Shown here: piece after piece, positions 1-12,519 of the stretch | Layout: each line of letters begins with the position of its first letter | Position numbering within the stretch: the first letter of the stretch is position 1 | Assembly: GCF_000327385.1 (NCBI RefSeq) | Contig: NW_008709614.1 | Location: 728,969-792,968 of the forward strand | Direction of reading: 5' to 3' | From: Lottia gigantea | Lineage: Eukaryota; Mollusca; Gastropoda; Lottiidae | DNA: 64,000 nucleotides | Notes under the pieces: generated by a model | Seen by the model: the letters and a program-made list of their open reading frames with translations, nothing else | Databases searched by the model: none | What the model was told of the DNA's origin: nothing | Program-made: the position numbers and the translations under genes

Positions 1-2509
1 TTTACAGGAGATTCGCCTGATTTCTTTCCATAAATCATAACACTAATCTCATCAACTGAGCTATATTTATGAGAAAAAGAACATATTACAAATTACTTTA
101 TCGAAAAATTGACCAGAATTATTGACTTTGCCTCATTTTTTACATAAATTAATCAAAAGGTAATGAAACAATGTTCTTGCTTGTTTTAATATCTGTAATG
201 TTACCATCCATCAGATAGCTAAGGGAGATTACTCTGTCAAAATTGATCCAAAGAACATTATTTACGAGAGCAAGCCGACCTTCATCATAAAAAAACAAAA
301 TCGAGTAATTATCATTTATTGATCTCCATGGCAACCTAGAAAAATTTAGAGATTTAGGGAAAAAATTGGGGATGATTATTGACGGAATCAATGGAGTAAA
401 AATGATCAGAAAAATAGTCTATCAATAATATAGACATTGGTTGGTTCATAATAGATAAAAGTTTAATATCATTAAGTCTGCTTGGACTCATCAGTTCCAC
501 TAAAATAAATATAGTAGTAGGTGTCAAAAGCAATTAATGACAAGTTCATTCTTGAGGAACATCTGATTCCACTCTCTGACCAGGTGGCTACGGTAAATAT
601 CTTTAGTATTTTAATGTTCTATTAATGAAATATGAATCAATAAGAATTACCAAGATGTACTTGCTTCAGCAGAACATGTTAAAATTCTTCCTTTATAAAC
701 AATGTGTTGATACCGGACCATGTTGCATTTTAGTCAGTACTTTTGTGCTAGAATTCCTTACCTACTGAACTTAATTCTTACACATTTAGTATTTAACTGT
801 ATAATAGAATGCCAACAAGATGTGTGGATTACACATGCATGATTTAGCATCAGAATGTGATATTGCTTGTTGTATTTTGATTGACTAAGAGAATCTAGCC
901 CTGTATCAACTAATCCATTTTAATTAGAACTTTTATGTTCATCAGCATGCCTGATTTACTCCTTGATAAAACTCAACAAGTTAGAATACACTCATTGATC
1001 TTCTGTTACGACCTCCCGAGTCAAAGTGAACTAGGAAAATCTATCATACTGGATTTTTTACTTAACAGCTATTATGTGGCTAGTTAGATTGGTGAAATGT
1101 AATTTAACATACATAACCTAGCTTATATTGATCACTGCCACCATGTGACTAATATAGTCCCTCCGGAGAAGTGGAAGATTATTGACAAGTAATTTGTAGT
1201 GATAGGTCTGTGTTTTCCCCCAGGCGGATGAACACGATATTATACACTGTAGGCAAGTCTCATTGATTAGTAGTGCTCTTTACCAATTGCATTACTGGTA
1301 TTTTGTCTTTAAAAAATATGAAAGATTTAATGAAAGATGAAAAAAGTCATTAGATTATTTGATTCTGAACTTTTATAAATGAGATTGTAATATTTTTATG
1401 ATTTGATGAAGAGTATGGTGATTTAGAAATAATGACTAAACATGACAAAAAACTGATGTAGGCCTTTCTGACCATGTCTACTTGATTACACATACTTTTA
1501 TTACACACACTCACACTACACATACTTTTATTACACACACTCACACTACACATACTTTTATTACACACACTCACACTACACATACTTTTATTACACACAC
1601 TCACACTACACATACTTTTATTACACACACTCACACTACACATACTTGGATTACACATAATTGCACTACACATACTTTTAGTTACTAAATTGTTTTAGTT
1701 AACAATTCTGTTCAGTAGTTAATCAGTTGTTTATCAACTGTGAATTGGCTGAATCTGAAGATTTCATAATATCCTGAAAAAGTGAAAATATATGTCTGAC
1801 ATACTTACCTCCAACTCAGAAGATCTTTTACACTATATTCTCATTCTCACATTCTTGATGCATGTGGCCAACATGTTTCTCTGATATTCTCTGTTTGGTC
1901 TAATTAAATTTCTTCCCCTAATACTATTTTACTACAAGTATAAATGTTATCCTGTAAAACACAAGGAAAAAATATTTCTTTTGTCTTTTGAAGAACATAT
2001 CTCTGATCAGCTGTATGCTTTGTTTACCTAGTTATGTAAGGAAGTTTTGTATATGTAAAAACTTCAAGTGTGTTTTAAAGACAAGATCATAAATGTCAAT
2101 ATCACATCTGGTCATGCAGAAATATACTGATTGAATTTGCATGCCCTCATTTCAGAATCTATATTTAATGACTCTGTCTACCCAATTCTTGCTTAGGTGA
2201 AGAATCCTGCTACATCAAAACATAATCAAATGTAAATTACACATTTTAGCTCAATAATTCATTAATAACATCAGAGTGACAGATTCCATGTTCAGATATA
2301 AAATTCCATTTTAGATGTTGCTGGAGCAAGGATAGACGTTGACACTGCCTTAAAAATTGGCTTGTTTGAAGTGAACGGTACTCTCTACCTGGTTTGGTGT
2401 CAAACTTGGTCGCGAATCAGCATGGAATAAACACAGTTATTGATTCAATTCCTAACAGTAAATTTTGAAGTAATTTTGAATGACATGTATATATAATTAT
2501 ATATTATAG
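1..2509 (+). other. Intron or upstream part of the PDZRN gene, no coding exon recognised
   Basis: This stretch precedes the first recognisable exon of the PDZRN-type gene. Because that exon begins in the middle of a PDZ domain, the stretch is probably intron, and the RING, TRAF-like and first PDZ exons should lie to the left of the window. I read both strands and found no exon with convincing splice sites. It contains one tandem repeat (1485-1680). Confidence 0.6.
1485..1680. repeat. 30-bp tandem repeat, about six copies
   Basis: The 30-bp unit built on TTACACACACTCACACTACA followed by CATACTTTTA repeats almost without change from about 1491 to 1650, and the last copy is degenerate (TTGGA and AATTGC variants). 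Since 30 is a multiple of three, both strands stay open as repeat peptides, which explains the false reading frames here. It lies in a probable intron of the PDZRN gene. Confidence 0.95.
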
Positions 2510-2671
2510 GTTGATCAATGTAGTATAGCTGGTAATGATGGTAGAATACGAGAAGGCGATCAGTTATTACAGATTAATAATGTTGATGTTCACTGTCGAG
2601 ATCAAGCTATTAAATTATTTGCTGAACAAGGTTCTGATATATCATTAATAGTAGCACGACCTCACTTACAG
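2510..2671 (+). CDS. PDZRN3: PDZRN exon: C-terminal part of a PDZ domain
   Basis: The acceptor is TATATTATAG and the donor is GTATGT. The exon is 54 codons, phase 0. It encodes the end of the PDZ fold, from the segment after strand D ([20 protein letters not shown]) through the last helix and strand ([10 protein letters not shown]), like the second PDZ of PDZRN3. The preceding GLGF-type carboxylate loop must be on an exon outside the window. Confidence 0.93.
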
Positions 2672-5600
2672 GTATGTATAAGCTTAAACTGTTTATATAT
2701 TTAGCACAGACAGTCAGCCCATTTTCCAGAAGTTGGTCAGCTAGTCTAACTAGTACAATGCAATTGCAAGTTCTAACAAATAGTTAATCATGTTTCCTCA
2801 TTTGGAATCTGGTAGATCAAAGCATAAACTATTTCATCAAGCATCTCATTATACTTTGAAATTGATTGATTATGGAATACTTTAAAATGCAAGGTATAAC
2901 AGTTTATGTGATAAATATTTATAAATATAAACACCATAGTCTCTGACAGAATTGGTTGTTAACCAGTTCAAATTAAGGGTGTTTTGTATGCTAGGTATGA
3001 AATGATCACCTCTATCTTTAAATCAAACATCAGATGACCTTCAGAAGGAATAGTTGACCTTGTATAAAACATTCATCAAACATTATATAGCAGGTAAAAA
3101 AATACCTGATGATCTTGTCTTGATTAGTTTACCAGTACCTTCATATCAATATCATTCACCTTTTTCAAAAACATCTGCCAGATTGTTTGACAAATTAGAC
3201 TCAATTTGAAGGGCAATAACGGCCGAAAGAGTAATTACCTAACGCCCATGTTTAAAAGTTATAAATGATATATTTGATGCTAGTATTTTAATAACATTTT
3301 GATCAACATAAGATATATTTTGGCAAATGTTCTGAAGAAATAAGAAATTTACCTGTTCATCATTTTAACGATGCAATAAATTTGATTATCCAGTATTTTT
3401 TTTTTTGAAGTGGTATTAATATGTCCTGAAAATCATCACTACTTTAAACAATATCTTAAAAATCTTCATCATACTTCTGCTAAATTATAGATAGAATTTC
3501 TTTTATTAGAAATTCACTCTCTGTGGCTAGACGTTATTTTTCCGATGTGTATCAAGATCTTGAGGTTAATTTTTTCTTTATAAAAGCAATTTTATAACTG
3601 CCATGCCTTGACATGTTTTCTTTGAAGGACTCAATTTCATGAAATGTTTATTTTGGACAATATTTTTGCAATATTTATATTTTTTAAAAATCTGATAAAG
3701 GTTTTGGCATGTAAAGTTTAAATGTGTTATATAATAAATTATGAATGTCTACATGAGAAAAGATTTAGAGTTGAACTGCTTTTTGCTCTAGTATGAATGC
3801 ATGAAGCATATTCATTTAATCCTAAAATACAAAGTTTGATGTTCAAGTATTGAAGTCTAAGTTTTGTTTTAAATAAGAACTAATTCTGTTAGTTTATATT
3901 CTTTACATGTCAATTGATATAATCACTATCAATGTAGTCAAAATGTCTGAAATGATGAGAAATTGTTTTCAGTAAAGTTTGTTCTGTATTATTTCTATGT
4001 GGAGGAAAGATAAATATTAGTGTTTGAATACACTGCTTTACTAATTAAGTAGTTAACAGGAATTCACTCAAACTTCACATTATCTATATTGTTTTTATTA
4101 ACCCTGGTTATTTTTGTCAAACTGACAGAATTGTGTCAGTTTTTTGCAAGTGTTTGGTATTGGTTGTATGAAGTAAGGAGAATTTGACCTGTGTTCATCA
4201 GGAAATACTGTTTTCTTTCTAAATAGTATTTCTAGTAATACTTGCTGTGTTAACGATACATTGGTTTGTTGGTGAACCACTACTAGATAATTATTATTTT
4301 ACACGAAACTCTTCTGGCACCTTTACAGAATTTCTGGAATATATATTGGTTTGAATATTGCTTTGTATTATCAAAATTATTTAGTAATAACAATATCTAA
4401 ATTCAGAAGTTAAAGACATTCTATTTTACAAAACTAGAGACAGCAAATAGATTTTTGTTTCAATAAGAGAGAGGTGAGCATAGGGTTTTCTATGCCCTTA
4501 AGAGGTACTTTCCTGCAAGACACAAGATCTTTTGTTATGAATACTGATTTCAATTGATGTGTGTCAGACTTATAGACTATCCTCACAATATGTACATTGC
4601 CCGAAAGTGCTAAGGAGTTAAATGTTCAAAGAACAATTTGAATGTTTTTGTTATTTCAAGTCACTGTTGAAAAGATCAGAATAATCACATTATAAAAGCC
4701 AGTAAATCTTATGCATTATAGAGTCTTAGAACTAATCCAGACTTCAAAGATATGCTGACTGTATGGAGATAAGAAGTACATTATAAACAAGACTGAATGT
4801 TTTCTAGTATTATCAAGACTTATCTATTGGTGTACAATTCCATTATATAGTTGAGAAAAACTCTCTTGGTTTGGTGAATTGATTCTGATAAATTCTCTTC
4901 TATGTTGATATTATGCAGTAGGATTATATTGATAAGAAGATGATTAAGTTATGTTATATATAATGAGGTAGAAAGATAAAAGAATTTAGAATATAAATAA
5001 TATGAAGTAATAAGATAAATATAAGAGATTAAGTAAAATGATAATACCTGTATTTATACAGAATATTCCATTTATTTCTTTTGATATAAGGGCTTTCATG
5101 ATTTCTTTATGGCTTTTTACCTTACTTAGACAATGATTGAATCTTATCCACAATGATATAAGGGCAAAACATATGACTTAATATACCTCATAGACATCAA
5201 GCGATCTTTAGGGCTAGAATATCCTAGAAAGAGTGTAAGAAGTTAAGACCTTAGACATCTTAGTCCCAAGATCATTTGAGAATACATGGCCAGATTTATG
5301 GTTGAATGTTTAGTTGTGAAAGAATAAAGAACGATCTAAAGGTCATGGTGCTGTTACAATCTTCATTTCTGTTAAAAAACAGTTACCTTTCCTCTACTTT
5401 ACAGTTTGATATAACTAGGTTTGTAAAAGAACCAAGAGATTGTCCTTAAAGTACTTTTATATCTCAAGGTATATATTGCCTTGTATTTTTAAAATAGAAA
5501 GTAACTAGAGCATTTGGGTAATAAGATACAAAAACCACTGACAATGTAACAACTTTAGAATTGAGTAAACCTCAGATATTTTATTCTCAATGAAAATGAC

Positions 5601-8600
5601 AATGAATGAATGTGTTGTATAATGTTATGTAAATAGACAGTGAAAATATTTAACCTTGTGGGTAATTATACAGTTATCTCATTCACTAATAGATAACTTA
5701 TTTAAATAAAGATAACTAACTGGTTTTATAAGACAAGTAATTGTTATTTTAATCTAGAATGACATTAGTATTTCTCTGGAGGAATTGCTAAATATGTGAT
5801 TATCCACCTTCCTGTTGTCCCAAGATCTGTAACCATAATCAGCTGCTTATAAAAAGGTGGCAAATTGTCTTCTTTGCTGGTTGAAAGTTTCCTTCAATTG
5901 TCTTAATTAAGGACTTACCTAGTCTCAAGTCTAATATGGCATATGTTGAAGAAAGAAAAGAAAGAAACAACTATATTTTACAAGGTTAACCAGCTGGTCC
6001 TTGGCCAAACCTCTTGGCATTGATCTTTCCCTGATTATCCGTATCCATTTACAGCTGGGTCAACTGGAATTATGAGTGAAGATGACTTGTTCAAGGTCCT
6101 CGGACTATCACACGCCGACTGAGAATTGAACCCACAGCTGCCATTTAGTCCACGTAACCATGCAGATGATGTTCACTCAATCATTCATTCAAACTAATTG
6201 AAGAAATTTTTGGATTTGACTAAATTACAATGATAACAACAACATATTGAATAATAATAATATACAAGGCCGAATCCTAATGACATTAATATAGATTTGT
6301 TTAGTCATATTTATAAAGACTGTGATGGATAGATATATTTAAAATGCTTCCCAATGCTTGTTGAACTGGTAGACCTCGTTTATATCATCAATTATTAAAT
6401 ACAAGAGAGAAAATTAGCACTTTCCACTATAAAAAAAACATTGTTACTAGACCATACTTATATATTTTACACTCTCTATTAGATTAAACATCTTCTAAAA
6501 TAGAGAGGTATAGAAGCCAATCTTATGGCATTTCTAACTCCAGTTTCATTGCAACCAGAAGTCGTCTTAAGATGGTGATGATTAATACAATGGAAAACTT
6601 ATCTATGGAATTACATCATCTACATTAACTGCCCAGAAAGGTTGTTTCAATATATATATTTTTAGAAATTTATTGTTATCTGTTATATGGTTTTCAGTGT
6701 GAAGATGCCTTCATGGAGAATATGGTATTGGATGATTTACATATGGATTTATTAGAAAAACAACATCATGATAATATGCAGTTTATGGCATCCATGTTAG
6801 TCAGGGTAAGTTTGGTATTAAGTTCTTTGATGTATTTGCTGAATGTTCTGTGAGTTAAGAACCTATACAGCATATTTGATGCATACAATTCAGTGAGTCT
6901 TAATACCACTAAAGAAAGTAAAACACAGACATCCTAGACTTGACCATTTCTTTTGAAAAAAATTGTTAGTCTAAACACAAACAATATCAATTGAGAAAAT
7001 ATATCATGCCAGTGAATAGTGGTATGGATGAAAATCTTGTTGATGTACATTTAATGGTGTAGTTTAGTATATTTGTAAATATTTTCATTGTTATTTCATC
7101 TTGATTAACTCTGTACCATTGGTTCACATGTTCCCTAGTCATCGCTTTTAGCCTGAATCCAAGTTTGACTTGGATGGCAGCCATCTTACATTCCAAATGG
7201 CAAATAGGATAAATAAAGCTATTTCAACATGAAAGGAATCATTTCTTTCAAACTTGACTGCACATAGTTCTTTATATATTTATATTGGCTATTGATAGTT
7301 TGAATATGGTACTGAAATCCAGCCTTTTGATTGGCAGTTTATTTACCAAGCTGGTATGAACAATTTGTTATGTCTGAATATTGTACATACCATGGTCTTT
7401 GTGAAGCAATCATTCTTTTATTTCAAATCAATAAAGTAGAAATTTGATCTTTCTTTTCACAGCGCAATCTTGATGAAGAAGGTGGTACCACTGATACTGC
7501 TACTACAGAGAACTCTTCTAACAAACAAGATAAAGATAGTGGTGTTGGACGTACAGATGATAGTATGAAAAATGATGAGAGTTCTGAACAGGTAAATTAT
7601 CTTCAATAACTTAAGAAATTATTTGTGCATATTGTGAATACAGTATGCCACAAAATTAAGAAATTCAATCAAAATCTTTTTAAATCATAGAATGTTTATT
7701 AATAACTTATACAAATAAGAATATATTTTCTGAACAATTTTCTTTGTTCTTTCAGGAAACTTTTGATGCTGACTGTGTCACACCACCAACTAAAATGAAA
7801 TTTCGAAATGTTGTTGGTGAACATCACCATAGTAATGAAAGTTTTACATCCAATGATCCTGAATATGTAAATAATGAAATATCTGCTGAAGCTTGCGATA
7901 AATTTCGTCAGGTTCTGGAGAATAGGTGTGGTAGCAGTAGTTCTGAAAATTCACCAAGAAAACAGTGCTTACGGAAAGATTCCGAGAGTAGTCTTGAGCG
8001 TGAATTATCTATGTTAAATCAAGAAATGGAAGAGATTCAGTTTGAATGTCAGGAGATTGTTCATGCACATCTGAAAGAACAAACTAAATTCATAAAACAA
8101 GACACTCAGAAATCACCGCGTATTGTACCTAGAATGGGTACTCGTTTAGATTACATGAAACAGATGCAGGCTATGGACTTGTCTGATTTCTGGATTCGTC
8201 GTGGGGAGTTATCAAATATGAGAATGGGACAACAAATAAATCGTCCGATGACTGACAAGGAAAAAGACACATCGACAACTAGTGCTTATAATACTGCTGA
8301 AAGTTGTCGTAGTACACCGCTTACCCTGGAATTGAATCAAGCTAGTGATGAAGGAGAAAAGGGATTTAAAAATTCTATGTTGTGTTTAGCTGTGAATGTT
8401 CCTTCATCAAGTGATACTGAAAAACAAACTCAAACTCCAACTAAACCACGTGATTACTCTAGTGATGATAGTGGACATGGTCTGGGAACCCTTCCTAATC
8501 CTAAAGTATGTGTTAAAGACAGTAAGATGCCAGAGAAGGTGTCTATGGGCGAATCATTACAAGATTTATACATGCAGTATGCTGATGTCATGTATACTAA

Positions 8601-9198
8601 CCGTGCCAATCTTCAACATACTATTGCTGTTCAACAAAAACTCTTTCAACAGCAGATAGAACAACACCGTTCTGGGGTACGATCAGCAGCAGTGACACCT
8701 AGTGGCAGTAAAGATCTGTCTGGTGATGCTAGTAAATCCCCAAACACCAATTCAGATGGTGCTATGGAGTGGGTCGTCAAAAGACGCCCTGATGGTACAA
8801 GGTATATTACAAGACGTCCTGTTAGAAATAAGCTCTTGAAAGAAAGAGGTAAGAAAATCCATGATGAAAGACAAGGAATGACGACAGATGATGATGCTAT
8901 GAGTGAAATGAAAACTGGGCGCTATTGGAGCAAGGAGGATAGAAAGAAACATGTTGAGAAAGCTCGTGATTATCGTCGTAAGAAGGAAATACTTCAAAAG
9001 GAAAGAATGGAAACCTTGAAAGAAGCTGAAGAGAAAAAGGAAGTGAATATTGTTGAACTTAGTCATCGTAAAATGATGAAACATAAAAATAAAAAAGTTT
9101 TAGATAACTTTGTGACAGTTCAGGAAGTATTGGCTCATGGTAGTCGAGTACCTGAGGGTAAGGGAGGTAATCCATTATTATCGGTAACTACTGTGTGA
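2510..9198 (+). CDS. PDZRN3: PDZ domain-containing RING finger protein 3/4-like E3 ligase (3' half of gene)
   Basis: Four exons are visible (2510-2671, 6698-6805, 7463-7591, 7756-9198). All are phase 0 and joined by GT-AG introns, giving 613 residues of a protein whose N-terminal half is off-window. The translation follows remembered vertebrate PDZRN3 in order. First comes the end of the second PDZ domain ([16 protein letters not shown]), then the [18 protein letters not shown] linker, then GGTTDTAT...[10 protein letters not shown]...NDESSEQ, then the [16 protein letters not shown] block. The basic C-terminal region follows ([40 protein letters not shown]), and the protein ends SVTTV, a class I PDZ ligand. 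In vertebrates PDZRN3 is a cytoplasmic/synaptic ubiquitin ligase acting in MuSK and Wnt signalling and in muscle differentiation. Whether this is the pre-duplication orthologue of PDZRN3 and PDZRN4 cannot be decided here. The family call is very secure and the paralogue symbol less so. Confidence 0.95.
2672..6697 (+). other. 4.0-kb intron of the PDZRN gene
   Basis: This is non-coding, AT-rich sequence. Apart from a SINE-like repeat at about 5985-6180 I see no exon, no tandem array and no mobile element with clear ends. Confidence 0.7.
5985..6180 (-). mobile_element. tRNA-type SINE-like dispersed repeat
   Basis: Read on the minus strand, the repeat carries an A-box-like TGGTTACGTGG near 6160 and a B-box-like GGGTTCAATTC near 6130, followed by a body ending in CAAGAGGTTTGGCC and CCAGCTGGTT. 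The body (CCAGTTGACCCAGCTGTAAA and AATGCCAAGAGGTTTG) recurs on the same strand at about 27175-27295, so it is a dispersed family. It has no obvious poly(A) tail or target duplication, so the limits are approximate. Confidence 0.5.
6698..6805 (+). CDS. PDZRN3: PDZRN exon: conserved linker after the second PDZ
   Basis: The acceptor is GGTTTTCAG and the donor is GTAAGT. The exon is 36 codons, phase 0, encoding [20 protein letters not shown] and [16 protein letters not shown]. It matches the vertebrate linker that reads [20 protein letters not shown], a segment diagnostic for PDZRN3/4. Confidence 0.93.
7463..7591 (+). CDS. PDZRN3: PDZRN exon: GGTTDTAT / DSGVGRTD linker
   Basis: The acceptor is CTTTTCACAG and the donor is GTAAAT. 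The exon is 43 codons, phase 0. [20 protein letters not shown] and NDESSEQ are nearly identical to vertebrate PDZRN3, marking strong constraint on a segment that is predicted to be disordered. Confidence 0.93.
7756..9198 (+). CDS. PDZRN3: PDZRN last coding exon with C-terminal homology region
   Basis: The acceptor is TGTTCTTTCAG. The frame is open for 480 residues to TGA at 9196-9198. Low-complexity Ser/Thr-rich stretches alternate with conserved blocks. A helical block ([20 protein letters not shown]) is followed by [16 protein letters not shown], and then by a very basic block of about 140 residues that begins [15 protein letters not shown] and includes [14 protein letters not shown]. The final residues SVTTV form a class I PDZ-binding tail. 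The frame also reads open a few codons upstream of the acceptor (from 7744), but that part is intron. Confidence 0.95.
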   Translation, partial: ETFDADCVTPPTKMKFRNVVGEHHHSNESFTSNDPEYVNNEISAEACDKFRQVLENRCGSSSSENSPRKQCLRKDSESSLERELSMLNQEMEEIQFECQEIVHAHLKEQTKFIKQDTQKSPRIVPRMGTRLDYMKQMQAMDLSDFWIRRGELSNMRMGQQINRPMTDKEKDTSTTSAYNTAESCRSTPLTLELNQASDEGEKGFKNSMLCLAVNVPSSSDTEKQTQTPTKPRDYSSDDSGHGLGTLPNPKVCVKDSKMPEKVSMGESLQDLYMQYADVMYTNRANLQHTIAVQQKLFQQQIEQHRSGVRSAAVTPSGSKDLSGDASKSPNTNSDGAMEWVVKRRPDGTRYITRRPVRNKLLKERGKKIHDERQGMTTDDDAMSEMKTGRYWSKEDRKKHVEKARDYRRKKEILQKERMETLKEAEEKKEVNIVELSHRKMMKHKNKKVLDNFVTVQEVLAHGSRVPEGKGGNPLLSVTTV

Positions 9199-10620
9199 TG
9201 TGTTTATTATTAGTAACATGACTTGTGTAAGAATTATATGTATATTTGTTGATATAGTGGGCTATGAAATAATATTTATTGTGTACAATATTTGATGAAT
9301 ATTTGCGGCCATTGAAAATGTACCGTAGCCAAAGAATGCATCTGTCCAGTTATCATGGGACGTCCACTTTTAGATACAAATTTTACATGTTTCAAGTTGC
9401 TTAATATTTATGTCAAAGTGGGTGTTAAAAATAATAAAAACAATCTTGTGAATACTGTATTCTAATTGGTGCAAATATTGGTCTTTGTGAATGACAACTT
9501 ATGAGGCCATGTGCTTGCCTTTATTAAGTCGTATGAACGTGCATATATATGTGGCATACTTCTGTGACCGGTGGTGCCCCCTGCTGTATGCTTTTTGAAC
9601 TTTGATAAAAATGTTGTATTGTTTTCACCACAACTTCAGACATGGCAACACCTCATCAACTATGGTTATATTACAGATATGAGTAATTTTAACCAACTTT
9701 ATAAGATGTACATTTTATTTCATAAACTTTTATTAAAGTGATTGTTTTTATGAAGATTTTTTGATAATGTTATTCATGAAAGATGAATATCTATTTGTGC
9801 AGTGCAATACCCAATCCATATTCATAGCAATGATGTTAATATTTAAATATATATTATAATGATGTACTTTGGTCAAATGCAACTCAGTTCTATGAAAATT
9901 TCTGGATAAATCAGATTGAGACATGAGTAGTCATTAATGAGATATTTTTGTTAATGTTACATTTTCTACCAAAGTACATCATTTGCTATTCATTAATCCA
10001 TATATTATACATAATATAATAAATATATATATATCTTGTAAACAATTGATAGGCTATTTGATGTCAGACTATCACGTCAGCTCTTCTTTATAATTTATTT
10101 TAATGCCTAGCTTTGTTTCCTTTGCCTTTGAAAAACTATAAATATATGATGATTTCTGCCTTTCAAACGAGAATAAGTGATTTATCTATTATTGATTGTC
10201 TCTTTAACAAAGTAATGGCTTTCAGGTGACAATTAAACTTGTGTAGGCCTACGACTATATTTTAAAACAATTTGAAATTAAGTTATTTAGTCTGAGAAAA
10301 ACATGAATTAGTCAGTTTAAGTCTGCCGTATTTTTTGATAGGATGATTATCAGTCATTATTTTCAAGCAAGCAAACCACTCAATAACCTTGCCTGAAAGC
10401 TCAGAAAATAATATTATTGGAAATGTCTAACATACACTGGTATTATTTGTAACTTAACGCATTTGATACAGGCTTGCATAGCATGTTAGATTTTCATTGA
10501 GGTTCTAGCATACATATCCAATTTTCCCTTCTTAATCTTTGTTTCAATAAAATATGAATGTATAGTTCTGTTCGCTATGAGTGGTCATGAGTCATGAAAT
10601 AAATTATTGTTTTGTATTCT
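9199..10620 (+). other. Probable 3' UTR of the PDZRN gene
   Basis: AT-rich non-coding sequence follows the stop codon and holds several AATAAA signals, including 9433-9438, 10546-10551 and 10598-10603. Which one is used cannot be decided from sequence alone. An end near 10.6 kb would give a UTR of about 1.4 kb. Confidence 0.4.
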
Positions 10621-11926
10621 AAATGCCTTTTGATATAGTCCTCATAATTATAGTGCTGTGAATTTGTATTGGGCTAAGATCTTGGAACAACTGGAACTCT
10701 AACAACTAGCAGCATGTTGGAGAATCTGATATTGATAAAGAGGGTAGCCTATAGGCGTTTGTGTGCAACCGAGGCCTGGATCTACTGAGATGGTAGAAAT
10801 TTTGTTACCCAATTGCAAACTACTGGCTTTCATTAGATATTCAATTTCTTCTTCCATCAAGTGGATCTTATATCTATTTTGCTCTGAACATGAAATAATG
10901 AATAAATCATAACTAGCTATGTGTGACTCTGTTGCAGAATGACATCGGGTGTGCATGTTAAAACATCCCATATCAAAAGTGGCTAATGGGAGGCTACCGG
11001 TACTCTTATACTTTCCATTTTCAGCCCACAGTCATTTAATTCTTACTAAATTGTATTAGATACATGTATTGTTTCTCAGAGAGTAAAACAAACTGGCTAT
11101 GCTACTGGTTTTCAAGAAATATGTCTGGTTTATTGTATAAAATCAAAAAGGAACTATGATCACTGGTTTACTAAACATGAGATCTTGTACCGTAGTCATG
11201 GATTAGTCTTTATTCCTTGGAAGCTGATAAGTCTACTATAAACATCATCTGACCTTTATGTATAAGGTGACTTTAATTTTATAATGAAATAAAACATTTT
11301 CAAGCTACATTTTATTAACTGAAATGTTTAAATAACAGAAGTGTTTATGTTTGACATACCAGAAGCAGGAGAAATAGAGCATAAAGTTATTCTGTTATGA
11401 TAAAAGACAAATTTCCAATTACTACTTTCCTATTGAACAACTGATCTAGGTCACTTATAAACCTGATAGGGAAATAACTAACATAATGCCATGATATATT
11501 GCTGTACATTTCACTTTAATAAGATCTATAATATTTTACAATAACAAATATTTGAAAATAAGGAATGTGCTGAAAAATGCTGCACAGTAAAAGTGGTTTG
11601 TAGATAATTGTTGGATTTGGAAGGAATAATGGACCTTATTCACGCCATGTTTTGAACACATCGAATACGAGGCTTTGAAAATATACCGAAGTCATATGAA
11701 GGAATAGCCTATGTGACACATCAGATATATGAACTTCATTTGAAGTATCATTAAACAGCTTTATCAATTCCTATTTTAATGATGTAAAATTTGATATACT
11801 TTGAGTAAATGAGAATGGAAAAGGAGATGTTAAAGTCATCAAGGTGGTTATTTAATGCTGTGACACATTGTTTCCGTTTTATGTTAGTACTATGAGCCTT
11901 GTTATGACACAATAATTCAATATGAA
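10621..11926. other. Intergenic, nothing recognised
   Basis: I see no exon with supporting splice sites on either strand and no repeat with clear ends. The minus-strand reading frame at 10699-10971 has no recognisable domain and is treated as chance. Confidence 0.5.
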
Positions 11927-12519
11927 TTATGCAGCGGACACACTAGGCGAATTTAATTCCCTGGTACTTCGCCCGAACAATTCGCCACCGAATCCATTCG
12001 GCCGACGAAATGGACACACTGGGCGAATGTTTGTGTCGATAATTTGCCAGCGAATTAAATTACGCATGCGTAGGGGAGACAGTCACATGATCACAAAATG
12101 GCGGTGTCCAGAAAGAAGCGGAAAGTGGCAATTGTACTCGGAACTCTTTTGGTTTTACGTCGAATGCGAAAAAGAAGAGCGCGATGGGAGAATAGGAAAA
12201 CCATAATAATATGATTAATTCCTCTTCTTTTTCCTGACTCCACATTGCATCGTTGGAGGTCGCCATTTTGTTTGTCATGTGACGCTTCGGCGTCTGTGAT
12301 TGGTTGAGTTATAGGAATATTCGCCTTAAACTTCGGCCGAGTGGACACACTTGCCGAATGAGTCGGCGGCGATTAATATTCGGCCGAATATTATCAAACA
12401 TGCTTGATGTCGGCGAATGGCTTCGGCCACACACTAGAAGACTCAAGGCGAATTTTACTGCCGATTGATTCGCCCGAACCATTCGCCGTGAAAATTCGCC
12501 TAGTGTGTCCGCTGCATAA
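11927..12519. mobile_element. PIF/Harbinger-like non-autonomous DNA transposon (deletion derivative)
   Basis: The element is 593 bp with perfect 28-bp terminal inverted repeats (11927-11954 and 12492-12519), reading TTATGCAGCGGACACACTAG inward. The subterminal motif ACACAC(T)xGxCGAAT recurs several times inside, for example near 12015, 12345 and 12425. Two short frames start at opposite sides and converge. On plus (12098-12214) a basic N-terminus MAVSRKKRKVAIVLG...RKRRARW resembles the start of Harbinger transposases. On minus (from 12266) MATSNDAMWSQEKEEELIIL resembles the start of the Myb/MADF-like partner protein. Both stop soon, as expected if an internal deletion joined the two gene starts. 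The 3-bp flanks are TTA on the left and TAA on the right, which is either a degenerate TWA duplication or part of the inverted repeat. The family call is an inference from these features. Confidence 0.75.

Noticed and set aside
1350-1688. Overlapping repeat-peptide frames on both strands
   Set aside because: They are produced by the 30-bp tandem repeat and have no splice or start context.
6120-6165. tRNA gene
   Set aside because: A- and B-box-like motifs are present, but the spacing is too short and no cloverleaf can be drawn; a SINE head explains them better.
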